Origin: Mya arenaria
Lineage: Eukaryota > Mollusca > Bivalvia > Myida > Myidae
NCBI RefSeq assembly: GCF_026914265.1
Contig: NC_069125.1
Span: forward strand, 68,461,207-68,525,206
Direction: 5' to 3'
DNA: 64,000 nucleotides
The position numbers were made by a program, and so were the translations under genes. The notes beneath the pieces were generated by a model. It ran no database searches. It saw only the letters and a list, made by a program, of their open reading frames with translations, and had not been told where the DNA came from. Each line of letters opens with the position of its first letter. Within the stretch, counting starts at the first letter, position 1. Below, piece by piece: positions 22,201 to 34,900 of this stretch.

Positions 22201-25200
22201 TCAGATCTATCATTCAACATAATAATATACAAATCAAGTCAAAATGACCCATGATCAATGAAAAGAATGAATATGTGTTCATATATACACGGCGATCGGC
22301 GAGTCATTACATGTAATAAACGGGAAGGGAAAAATGAGCATTCTAGCATACACTACGGATAATTGCACTAAGAACATCAATGTGGATGAATAAGATTCTA
22401 AAGAAATTACATGCTATATAGGTTTGATATATCAATAAGTAGTTGTGTTTTTACAAAAGTCATGATTACTTCTTTAGATGTAGTTATTCAACATCTTTAT
22501 GACTTTTATAATTTTAATTAAAATACCATATATAACGATGTTTTCGTAAAGGTTGCCGTTTTTTCAGATAATTTATCTAAAAGAACCTGTAAATTTGACA
22601 TATTTCACCATTGCTGTTTTGGAAGTGCATTTGTACATACAACGTATGTAGCGTAAAAATGATATATTAAAAAGCATCGAAAATGGAAGAAACAAAAAAT
22701 AATTCAGAACAACTTATATTGTATTAACCTTGGTTTTAAAATATTGAATCGAATTATGTCTCTTCCAATAATGAAATTTTCATAGTTAAATTCTTGCATT
22801 ATCAGCGGCAGCAACAAGGGCCAAGTCGGATGGTATCCTGCTGTACGCGCTTGGAAGCAACGGTACCAGCCGGGACTTTATAGAGCTTGGAACCGACTAC
22901 TGCCGTCTCTTCTCCATGGGAGAGTTCTCAGACGGCCTCCCCTTTGCAATGCCAGACCTCGCCAGTGGCATCTGCTCAGGTACACACGTGACACAGGAGA
23001 TACACGTGCGCATACGCGCGGAAAAATATAATCACAAACATACCAAACACAACATGTCAAATCTCTCAAGTATGAAAATATGAGGGGCTGTATTAGTTAT
23101 CAAACTTATTCAATACACTATTAATCTTGTGTGATGACGTCATGCAGAGGGTAAATTATATGGTTAACTGTTGTATTATTAAAAGCTAAGGTATTTGTTA
23201 CCTGGCACGAAGATCGGGCCAATAATGTGTCCAGTTTCAATGACCGTCAGTCTTAGACTTGGAACCTTATGAGCGACGAATTAAGGATATGAACTAAATC
23301 AGACTGAGTAAACAAATACATAAAAAGTTTTTTTTATATAAATGAATTAATTTAAATGACAACAACAATATTCTATTAAAACCATTTATCATATTCCGGT
23401 TTAATGAAGCAATTATTTTAGATGTGTGATATAACATTTCTTTTTTTCTACTGGTCAGAAAATATGTCACCCAATTTGTTTGTCAAAATAAAAATCAATC
23501 TGCAAAAATACACACTTAATTGGCAATATTTTAGCAAGTCATACGCTTATTACTCATTTGGTATTGATGATATATAATAGGACAATTGTTTGTTTCCATG
23601 TAAGATTGTAATATATTTCACCGAGTGAGCACCACAGGCTATTTAACAATGATGCTCACGTTGTTGGTTATTGGCTTTCATCGCTACAATATTTGCTACC
23701 ATTAAATCCCCTTAAACCGTTACAGTTTTTTTATATTGGCCTTTCGAGAAAAACTGCAGTTTAATATTGTTTTGATTAATGATATCATAAAACGTTTACC
23801 TCATAAACACTTTCTGGAAAAAAACAATTGTGTATAATATATAAATTATTTGGTAGTTCAATCAACGAAATGGCATATTTAATGTATTATAGCCTTTACC
23901 GCCATTATCATATATTGTTTTGTTTTATTATATATGCTTTCCTGTTCTTTTTAGAGATTAATCAGTGGAATACTAATGATATTTCACTTTTTCAAAAAGC
24001 GAAAATATCAATTTGATTTCAATATTTTGAAAATTTAGCCCATTAAAACATCAGCGCGCACAGAACAACGGACAGAACATCAACGACGTCATTTCCGAAA
24101 TGACGTAACGTGCGCATACACGCGTTCTGATAACATGCAGTTGAAATCTTTTAATGCCATTGCGCCAGTCATCACACTTTTGCCACGGTGCCCATTTAAT
24201 ATGTGAACATATTGTACAATCATAGACGGAAACAAACAATTATTCTCCTTTTCATATTACCATGAAATTTATTCTACATATTCATTCATTTTCAAAAAAA
24301 GCGTGATTTCATTTTAACATTGTGGCATTTATGTTTCAGAGGTTGATCCGACTGTCAATATAACGGAAAAGAACTGCTTCCCTCGTGAGCTCCTATACTT
24401 TATTTAGTAAATCAAATAAATTTTCTTTATTATTTCCGTAAACATGACTTTTAGTACATCGGATTTGAGTACGAAACAATCATAGCTCATTTACAATTCT
24501 TGTTTTGAAGGGAATGGTATTGTCGCTTTTACTTATCTTCAAACAGCATCTAAGGTAGTTGTCCAAACTTCTTTGAACAAAATTCATATTTTCTACTCGA
24601 AACGTATTGTTTGATTACAAAAACGAAAATGAATTAGCAAACTTCTACACTCAATTTAAATGGCATTTATGATTTCTAAGGATTCCGTGTTACAATAAAA
24701 ACTAAGATTGAACGTCATTGGAATATTGACAGCTCAGGCGTTTTGTTTACTAAAAACTCTCGTGTGTTGCGGCTCAATTTAGCCTGTTAGTCTGTAAAAA
24801 AAACCACTATGCAACACAGTATTTGGACTGTATACTTGACAGAGTTTCTATGTTATATATACACACCCCATCGTCCCCTTTTAGGGAGGTATCCGAAGGC
24901 GCATGGTATCGGCGTTTCCTGTCAGGTGGAGGGTAACATGATGCAGGCAGACCCCAACAACTGTGCCTACTACTACCAGTGCGAATATTTTGACAAGAAC
25001 CCTCGGCGAATGCAGTGCTCAGCGAGCACCCTGTATGACCCCCTGACTAAGATATGTAACGCCTTGAGTAGCGTCGCCTGCTACAACGATATCACGTGTC
25101 CTGATGATAAGCCCGCCCTCCATGCGCACCCTATGGACTGCAACAAGTTCATTAATTGCTACAACGACCGCATTCCGCACGTGCAGTCGTGTCCCGATGA

Positions 25201-25270
25201 CCAGGTGTTTGACCCTCAGACTCAAACCTGCAATAAGACGTCCACGGCGTGTATGCACCAATACGGTTGA
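19247..25270 (+). CDS. Secreted VWA protein with two chitin-binding (ChtBD2) domains, gene B
   Basis: Seven exons (19247-19310, 21032-21252, 21648-21746, 22045-22162, 22806-22979, 24340-24384, 24885-25270) join in phase to 368 residues. Exon 1 encodes the signal peptide MGSIFVWTIALLFVVWAPMT. Exons 2-6 encode one VWA domain (about 23-235); its MIDAS strand reads DLVIAVPGSNHV, so the key Asp is lost as in gene A. Exon 7 encodes two six-cysteine peritrophin-A domains. Shared signatures with A include GLILYGKT, PQPFK and DYC.LFSMG, and both have an N-glycosylation site just before the chitin-binding part (NITEKNC, NVTELNC). The exon 2 acceptor and first VWA strand occur as three in-frame 81-bp copies; acceptors before 20870 or 20951 would add 54 or 27 residues. 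Polyadenylation signal at 25352. Role inferred as in gene A. Confidence 0.9.
19983..20035 (+). repeat. GT run followed by G-rich run
   Basis: In intron 1 of gene B, alternating GT/GC is followed by GGTGGGGAGGGGGGTGGAGG. It has four or more G runs, so Z-DNA and G-quadruplex formation are possible. Confidence 0.7.
20849..21096 (+). repeat. Triplicated 81-bp intron-exon junction in gene B
   Basis: Three near-identical 81-bp units start at 20870, 20951 and 21032. Each has its own polypyrimidine-CAG acceptor followed by codons for QCRAN(M/T)GPVDLVIAVPGSN. AACCATGTG occurs both in the intron just left (20849-20857) and in the exon at 21088-21096. This short homology probably seeded the duplication. 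Each unit is 27 codons and stays open. Confidence 0.9.
24086..24106. repeat. Perfect small palindrome with ACGTCA/TGACGT half sites
   Basis: ACGTCATTTCC and GGAAATGACGT arms overlap in an inverted pair inside intron 5 of gene B. The half sites match the CRE/ATF core TGACGT. Function is unproven. Confidence 0.4.
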
Positions 25271-25351
25271 TAAGATGACAGTCCCCGACGTTTACTGTGA
25301 ACAGATGACATTTTCTACAGCCTTCTGACCTTGTATTTTAAATGTAATAAC

Positions 25352-25357
25352 AATAAA
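25352..25357 (+). promoter_or_regulatory. Polyadenylation signal of gene B
   Basis: AATAAA 82 nt after the stop codon, at a typical spacing. Confidence 0.7.
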
Positions 25358-25958
25358 TAAATTTGGAAACTTTAGCTTTGCAGAAATTCAATGATAAATG
25401 CAATTTTGGAACACAACGAGTTTAGACGCCTAGTCACTTTGTAAGCTATGTAGGATACTGCTTAAGATGTTTCCATGTTTCAGCACTGAGCTCATTGCAT
25501 GACGTTGGAGAGAACATGTTATTATATTCCTGAAACTTCATACACTTTGATTACTGGAACAGATTTAATATCTTTTTGGGATGTTGACCAAATCAAACAT
25601 TTCCTCAGGCATCGGAAATTGGAGCGTTGTCGTGGGCTTTCACAATCATTTTAGTTGATGAAACAATTGACGGCCTAATGCATTAGTAAAGTATCCCGTT
25701 ATTTCCTGTTTACTTTTTCATCTGGATTCTGTTACGCTTTTTACAAAGTGGCTCCGGGTAATTCTCTGTTTTGTATGATTTGTAACCTATATCAACAAAC
25801 AATTAGTCAAAAAGCTATCATATCGAATGGATCCCAATTATTCTAATTGCGCAATTTATCCTGTCCTCCGATATGATATAAAGCAAACACATCTGTCTGT
25901 GCCATCCTGCCAGGACTCGACGGAAAGTTTCAGTCAGACTCGCTATACTTTTAACGAC
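25358..25958. other. Spacer between gene B and gene C
   Basis: Must contain the gene B cleavage site and the gene C promoter. An upstream in-frame ATG occurs at 25827, but the start at 25959 is preferred because it gives a normal signal peptide. Confidence 0.5.
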
Positions 25959-28900
25959 ATGAAGCTCAAGTTTGGTGTTAAGTGGAACTGGGTTCTGGTG
26001 GTAAGTATTGCAGTATTGTCATATCAAACTTGTTAGGACTTAAATTCATTTTAAAACAAGAACGTTCGACATTATTGGCGCCGCGCATAATGGCGCTCTA
26101 ATGTAAGGATTTATGATAGGACGATTTATTAATACCATGATGTTTATGGTTTGCTTTTATATTTTAAATTATCGCAATAATCATGTCTTTAAAGCTGCAC
26201 TCTCACAGATTTACCATTTTTAAAACTTTTAAAACAAAGTCTTGGAAAGGGCAAAATTTTGCTTAAATATCTGCAAACCAATAATATAAGACTGCTGACA
26301 AAAGATCAGATCGCAGATTTTCATATTTCCGTTCGAAAATTAATGTTTTATGGTTACTAGCGGTTTAAGAAAAATGCATAAAAAATCATTTTTTGGACTT
26401 AAATATAAAAATCTGCGATCTAATTATTGTCAGCAGTCTTATATAATTGGTTTCCATGGATTTTCACAAAAATTGGCTCGTTCCAAGACAAAAAAATAAA
26501 AGCTGTCAAAACTTTCAATCTGTGAGAGTGCAGCTTTAAAGAAAAAACCGTATCGCATGTGTAGTTCGTTTTTGTTTTACATACCTTGTTGCAAAAATAC
26601 AGAAGTTTGAGCAACTTTGCCCGGAATGTTTTGTCAAATAATGGTGGAACTCGGGAACAAGTGCAAATTGAGAAAATGACATTGGATATTACTTAATCTC
26701 GGGCCCTACACTGTGCCATACCAATTCTTTATTTGAATACTTTTTTCATTGTTTATATATGCACTTTGTTTACTTAAATATTTTAAGCATAAGTTTACAT
26801 AGCGGCAACATACATTTGGTTGCAATTGGGAATCAGTCGGTGTGTTAATCGAACACAGCGGGGTTATATAGAATACAAAACCATATAGAGGATATTTGTT
26901 GATTACAGTGTAAGATCGTATTTTATGTTTTTTTCTATGATCTCGAGTGAAATTACAAACGATCTAACGCTGAAATCAACAAATTTTCTGTGTCTTTTAT
27001 GCTCATTTCGGAGTTTTAGTAATATTTTAATTTACTTTTTAAAAACAGTGTTTCCTACGCCGCTACCCGTAGGACGTCGCTCACTCAAAATTATAGCTGA
27101 TGGGGTAGCTGTCAATTTTCTATTTCTTGTTCGTGAAAAAATTATATTCTCGAAATGTTATTTATACGTTATTATTCACTAGTCGTTTAGTGCAAACACT
27201 TTATGAGGATAAATCACGAATACGTGACCAAATTACATCGCAGCCATTCATTGAATGAAAATTTGAAAGGTCGAACGTGTTAATCATTTGATTTTTTAGT
27301 TTTAAAGTTTGTTTCATGATAAATGGGTATTCAGTCATCCCTCACTGTTAGAGACCAGACTGATTCGCCAGGTAAAGACCAGGTAAAGAGTAAAGACCAC
27401 GCTAGGTTGTTGACAAATTTTGAGGCGTGGGTGGGGTAAAAGTTATCATCTGTTTATTGTTGGGTGGATTTTCCGGGAAGATCGAACAACGTGTTAGAAC
27501 GACAAACAGTTCAGAAAGATATTTGAACGATGATTTAACACCCTGTTCGAGCAGTTGTTTTCATCTGTAATTTGTATAGAAGCAAATTGTCGAACATTCA
27601 GCTTCAAAGTTCAAGATAACTTATTAAAAGCAAGATTTACATTTTCTAACAAACGATAAGTTGTTAATTTCCAAATATATCTTTATTTAAACTTCTGCAA
27701 CCTTTAACCTTTTTTAATTTCAAATTATTTTGTTGGCACCATTTCCTGGGACAGAAGTGACATGTTTAGTTTTGATCAGGGGGAGTAACTAGTGTATTTT
27801 AAAAGTAGTTATTAAAGTTGATATTTTCCCTATTATTTTTTCACTGATAAAACTCCCATTATTCAACGAAAAGCATGAAAGAAATATGTATTTTAGAAAT
27901 CTTTCGTGTAGGTTCGAGCTGCCCGCGTTTACGTGTTCATGTTTGTTGCTGAAAATAAAAAAATAAACATGTTTATATAATGTTAATGATGAAACAGCAA
28001 CAATATGAATATATATATAATGAACTTCACATTCTCATAAAGGATATAACAGGTAAATAAATAATTTCCATGCTGAAACTTTTTTACACCTATTCGTTAA
28101 TCATATTAAATAGTGATAGTGCAAATTATGTAATAATACCAGCGCGTTACAAGTGACCATCCCGGATTCCTTCGAGATTATGTTCATGCAATTCCATTTT
28201 GATTTCGTTTCTTCTCTTAAAACATATAAAAAAGAGGTGAACATGTTTACATTTTTTTCCATTTCCATGAAAAATAAATGCTGTCAAGGCACTGGAGGTG
28301 AAATTAAATAGAATGCTAAATGCTTTATTAATGGGGTGAAAGATCGATCACTGGCTCGGATAAAACTGCATTCGGGTACAGAATTAATGAATCAGAAATG
28401 CATCTTATCTATAGTCATTATTTCTGTGATTTGTTCATATGCGGAGAATGGTGTTCTCGACTTAATTAATCTATTGTATATAATATATATTAGTAGTATC
28501 ATTTTAAACCACACGGCAGTAACGTCTACTTCATCAACAGATACAGCCTTATTTGCTTCAGATTGAAATTTGTAATGTACTCTTTTAGAATGATGTTCTA
28601 TTGCCATCCCTATAATTCGCAACATTGAGCAATAAAGTCTGTTAAAACAAGTGTAACTAGGATTAATGTAGACGAACTTACTCTGCAAATACTATTTCAA
28701 AGTTATAATATCAGTAAAAGACAAAACTAACAATAAAATACTAGTACGTTTTCGATATCTTTACCTATAGTAGGTACTTGTCATTTGCTTTGGAGTCTTT
28801 AAGGATATGTGTTATCAAAAAGAATAACGTCAGTAGCGAAATCAAATATTGGTGAGAACAAACATACAACTGTTTCAAAGATAAACAATGAATAGGATTA

Positions 28901-31900
28901 TTAGACAAACATTTGTACTTCCAGATCGCGTTTGGCTCCATTCATGCTTGGGCACCACAGCAGGAAAGTACGTTTTTATTGTTAAGAGCAAACAAGTAAC
29001 GCATCTTTTCCGTTGAATATATCTTTGAACTTTATGCCTGTTTGGGAATACGACGATATTGTTTCTATTTGACTAACAATCATCTGAGTATTGTCTTATC
29101 GGGTTTTTCTACCTAGTAGAAAAGAAATAAGAAATAATGAATAATAAATAACAAAAAAATCAACAACAAACACACTGTAAGCAAACTTTGTTTCCCTAAG
29201 CGTGCGGGCGGCCTGCAGATGTGTACTTCCTATTGGACAGCTCGGGGAGCATCAGTCCGGGCGACTTCCGGAAAGAGCTGCGTTTCACAAACGACGTGAC
29301 AGAGATGTTTGATACAGACAGTGGTGCCGTTAGGGTCGGAGTCCTCAGCTTTAGGTATCCGTAGGATACTTGATCAGTAAACAGTGATGTTTGATGGGGA
29401 AAAATCAAGTTATTTAGAAAAAGAACTGTTTTATTCAACATATTTCACAGAGTATTAACTCGTACGGCCCGTTGCAAATGTTGTGCGTTCAAGCAGACTG
29501 GCGTTCGTTTGTTTCAGTTGTACAATTCACCAATTTGTATTGTCTCAGATGACAATGTAGCATATTGCGTATGGTATTTCCCGCTTCAGTCAGACGGTGA
29601 CTCCCCACATTGGCCTTGGTGAGTACGCAGACCGGTCGGACCTACTGACGCGCATCGCCAGCGTCCCGTATGAGGGGCGAGGAACCAACACAGCGGAAGC
29701 ACTGGCCTTCCTCTGCGACAAGGTACCGTGGCTTTGTTTTACTATGTTATTTGTTGACGCACAATTACAGAGGTTAATTTAACAAGACACCCATGTTTTG
29801 CAGCCGTAAACATTCAGCTGCTGTGTTTGTCACCATATTATTACGATTTGGGGATGCAAGAGACTAAAATGAATCTGAAAATTTGAAAAAAAAAATATGT
29901 TGCGACTCACTTCGGCATTTCATTTTTCAAAGTGTTCATGATACATTGAATAGCGCAATGAATATACTTTAGGGGATGTCCTTGGAGCAGACTCGGCCGG
30001 ATGTTCCGCGCGTAGCCATCGTGTTGACTGACGGCATGTCGCAAAACATGACGGCCACGTTGCAGAATGCGGCGCTTGTGCACCGCTCTGCAATCACCGT
30101 GTTTGTCATAGGTGAGGATAATAAAAGAACTTAAACTAAGTAATGACAATTTCTGTAACAAAATAAATGTTTTATGGAATTAAAATAAACGTCATATTAA
30201 AAGTTGCGGAATGGCTGCCCCGTTAGGCATCCCACATTAAGTGTCGGTTCTAAACGCCCTTGCTAAAGCCATACCTTTTTTTAGAGCTGCAAAATAAAAA
30301 TCCCGACCTAATACATCACTTGGTAACTACAATGTTATATCATTTGTACCATTATCAACGCAGTGCAAACTAGGGTGAATTCTTTGTGGTCCTGAAACAT
30401 AGTGATTACTTATGTCAGTTATTTTAGAAATACAAACATTACTATATACTCTTCAATTAAATTCAACAAACGTTTCAACAAAGGGTTGGTTTAAAACTGC
30501 CAAGCAAGTCACAAATAGAAACACATCAAACCACATTCCAACCTTGTCTGATAACAACATTGAAAAATGTCGTAAAAGCAACTTTGTTAAATAACTGCAT
30601 TTGTTCACAATCCTCTCTTTACAGAATCCACTTCCTGATATTATTACTGTCCCTGGAAGCTCTCTTGAGGACATTATTGTTTCTGAACAGGAAGCGAAGG
30701 ATGCTATTAGGTGTATGACTCCTTCAAAGGCTAGTGCCCAGGTCTAATCAATCCTAGACTCATTTGTTCTGGTGGCTCCATTGTCCACCTTTTCCTCAAA
30801 ACTCATTGATTCCGCCACATTTCAATCGCCTTGGAAACTTGTAAATGTAACTCATATACTCTGATATGTCTGATCCTTCCAAGCCCTCAAGCTATCTTCC
30901 TGTTTCTCTTCTTAGCTGTCTAGACAAACTAATGGAGCCCTTATTCACAAAAGGCTTTACAATTACGTTGTCAGCAACACTCTCATTACACCGTATCAGT
31001 CTGGCTTTATCAAAGGGGATTCTACAGTAAATCAACTTACTTTCCTTTAAAATGAAGTATGTCAAGCTCTTGATGAGGGAAAGGAGGTGAGGGCGTTTTT
31101 GTGATATATCTAAGGCTTTCGATCGAGTCTGGCATAGAGGCCTTATTCACAAACTGTATTCTTTTGACATCAGAGGGAATCTTCTCAACTGTTTACATCA
31201 TATCTTACCGGTAGGAAAGAAAGAGTCGTTGTCTTGAATTCTTCCTCATCTTGGTCTGATATGCATGCGTGAGTGCCGCAGGGCTCTATTCTCGGTTCTT
31301 TTCTTTTTCTCATTTATATGAACGACATCGTTGATGAAGCTAACGTTCGTTTATTTGCAGTTGATACTAGCATGTACATTGTGTTCGAGACACCTGAAGC
31401 TTCAGCTGCTGTAATCAATGCTGATCTTCAGAATCTATCCACTTGGTCAACTAAATGGATTGTCACTTTCAATCTTTCTAAAACAGAATCAATTATTTTC
31501 TCTAGGAAACGTGATAGAGGGATTTACCCCCTTTGTTTATGTACAATACTCCAATTCAAAGTGTTCGTTTTCACAAGCATCTTGGTCTCTGCCTTTCTGA
31601 TGATGCTAAATGGAAAGATCATATCACTTCGGTTCTCGACAAAACTCGGAAGAGATTGGGTATCATGCGTTCCCTTAAATTCATACTTTTTCGTGCTTGC
31701 CTTCAAAAAATGTATTTATGCCCATAAGACCGCTTTTGGCTAATGGGGACGTTGTCTGGGGCAACTGTAGTGCTAACTAACAGAGTGAACTAGAGGCACT
31801 AAATTGTGTAACATACATAGTCTTATGATTGATTTGAAGTGGGACACCCTTGCAATAAGAAGGAAAAAACATAGGCTTCTTCTTTTTTTTATAAGATGAG

Positions 31901-34900
31901 CAAAGGCATGACACCCGAATATCTATAGTCGTTGATTCCCACCCAGTTTCAGGTCAGATATCCACTTAGAAACTCAGAAAATGTTCCCCTGCAAGTTTGT
32001 CGAACCCAGTCATATGCGTCATCATTTCTTCCCGCTACATTCCGAGATTGGAACTCCCTTCCAATAGCAATAAGACAATCGGAAACAGTCCTATCTTTGA
32101 AAAACAAACTTCAAACACACTCGACAAAACTACCTCCACTTTACAATGTCGGTTCGCGCCGCAACCAAATGATGCATTGTCGTCTAAGACTTGCGTGTAG
32201 TTCGCTTAACCATGATCTTCACAGAAAAAATATCATTGACTGTCCGTTATGTACATGCACCGCAATTGAAGATCCTTCCCATTTTCTCATGATATTCTCT
32301 TTATACTCCATCCAGAAACAGCGAGGTTTATATCAAGTTCAAGGATATTAGATGCTTGATCGGGTCTGTTCGGATAGTGTTCGGTGTCGGGGGCAGTGTG
32401 TCATGCATGAGTTAATAAACCAATTATATAGCTACATGTGCTAGAAATGATAACAATATATTAGCAAATATATAACGCATCATATTTTAAGCATCTTGAT
32501 CGGATTTGAATATTATAAGTTTATTGAACTAAATAACTATTAGGAAAGGAATTTACATAAGTTTTTAGTAACTTGTTTTCCAATCCTTATTCTTTGTTTT
32601 GTTGTTAAATTACTTTTTATATGTAAACTTGAAATAATTACTGTTTAAACTAAGGAATCATCGCTCAAGCCGTTCAGCAGTTTAGCGCTTTGATTATTAT
32701 TTAAGTACTACATGATAAAAAAAATTGCCAACTTCAATTTGTAATAATCTGAATGCGAAAACTTTGAACAAACTTTACATACTGGAGCAAACAAAAGCAG
32801 ACATAAGCATGCGCCCCTTATTTCATTGTCGAAGTAAACCTGCAATGTCGATTTTGTCTAACAATTATGGTAAGAATTGCACCAAAATACACCTATGTGC
32901 CGTAGTAATATTATATATTTTGAGGAGGTAATCCGAACACGTGCCAATTACGTCTGAAACCAATTTGTGATCTGTTTCTGAGTGACCGGGGTTTTTTCAT
33001 GTAACTTTCATCAACCCAGTGCTCACAGAAACATAACTGAATGTAACCTTGGCTTTTTTCTTGCTGCCATAAGAATTAAATTATGATCCTACTCGTTTGC
33101 ACTTCGCTCGCTTAACGTTCAGGCATTTACACGTAAATTATGTTCCAAAAACATGTAATTTGTAGTGGATATGCCAAAAAGACGCTTAGAAAACCAAGTC
33201 AAATTTGGTCAACCTACGCCCAGCTGCAAATTGAGCATCACCGTTACTTTGAATAAAATTCAAAACATAATGTTTCTCGATATTACTCAGTGAATACTCC
33301 AGTCCTTTCAACGCTTTGATTTTAATTTTGTTTTCGAACCTGACAGCGTACGAGTAGACTATTCAGCTGCAAAAATAAAATTGAGAAAGTTAAATTCCAA
33401 CACATGATATCGATACATTCTTGTCCGAGTGCGACGACCATGGATAAAAATAATAGTTCTGTAATAGACATACATCATGGGCGACAACACAATCAAACGA
33501 GTAGTAAGACTTTCTTAGGCTTACCTTCTCTTGCCAAGATCCAGGATTATCCGGAAGGGGTAGGATTCAATCCTTTCAAATTTAATGTACGCGGGGGCCC
33601 CGATATTCGAACTCTGGATCTATCACACACAATGCGACCGCTGAATAAACATAGTGCACTAGACGAAAAAATGCAACGGCTAAATTAGTGAATAAAATAA
33701 AATCCCCCCCCCCCTCCTAAAATGACAATTGTTAGTAGGTATGAAAGCGTGTGTGTGTCTGTGCAGGTATCGGGTCGCAGGTGGACCGAAAGGAGTTGGA
33801 GGCGATCGGTAGCTCCCCGACCGTCAGTCACGTATTCATGATCGACAACTTTGACGCCCTGGACCACATCAAGGAAAATCTGGCCAGTCAGGCATGCGAC
33901 GGTAAAAAAACGAGTACCACATGCATTTAGGAATACACGTGCAGTATACGTAAATGCTAACTAACTAGCTATAAAACTATTAAGTCCGAAACTCTGGAAG
34001 TGCAGATTTGTTGTTTTGGAGAACGATCTTTTTGAGCATGTTACAAATATTCTTAGTAAATTTGTTTGGTTAGTTAGGAAAATGATTGTAACTTAACAAT
34101 ATTTCCTTCCACTTCTTAACCTGCCCAACTTTGATTTGCTTGCAAATAAAATGTATTAATTAACTAACCATATTCCAACTGGCCTGTGGCACACCTTATT
34201 GTTTATCAGTGTTTGCCTAACAGTAATTGTCTAACAGTGTTTTTTTTCTAAGATCGTTTGTCTAGGAATGTTTTCTCTAAGATTGTTTGTTTAAGATATT
34301 TTCTCCAAGATTGATTCCTCTAAGTGTTTAACGTGATATAGAACTGGCGCCATGTTAATTGTCAATAGAGTAAGTTGGCGTGTGTGTTCTTTTAATCTTT
34401 ACTTAAATGCCAAACCATGTTGTCGTGACAACCATTTTAAAAGAAGTTAGCGGTATGACGTCTCTCTCAAAAATCTTCCATGTGTTTTTCTGTCTTAAAA
34501 TGCTAACCATTCTCAAGAGACTCAAGCAACAAGTTTTGTCCATTATGCATAAATTTAATTGCGAAAAAGCGTCAAATGCATTTACTTTTAAATTAGAAAT
34601 TCCAGTTCGATGTCTTTAAAATGCGGAAACTACGTAATAGCTATCGTTAATTTGCAAGCAAACGTAATAACTGAGCCTTCACAGAGACGGGTGAGAGTCT
34701 GCCTCAAAGAAACGCCTGCCTTTTGACAGAAACGTGCCGAATTTCAGAGATGCATGTGTCTGTTTACTTTACAGAGTGGGCTTTCAAAACTTAAATTTGA
34801 ATTAAATTTGTGGTCATTTTTTTCAGCAAAGCCGGTCACGCCCGCTCCCGACCCGAACCAAATGCAGGCGGATGTGGATTCCGAGTTCATCAGCTTTGGA

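Noticed and set aside
25827-25958. Upstream start for gene C
   Set aside because: It would add 44 polar residues before the hydrophobic segment. The ATG at 25959 gives a normal signal peptide.
26925-27182. 85-codon hydrophobic frame in gene C intron 1
   Set aside because: AT-rich, no domain, and between two exons whose phases join directly without it.
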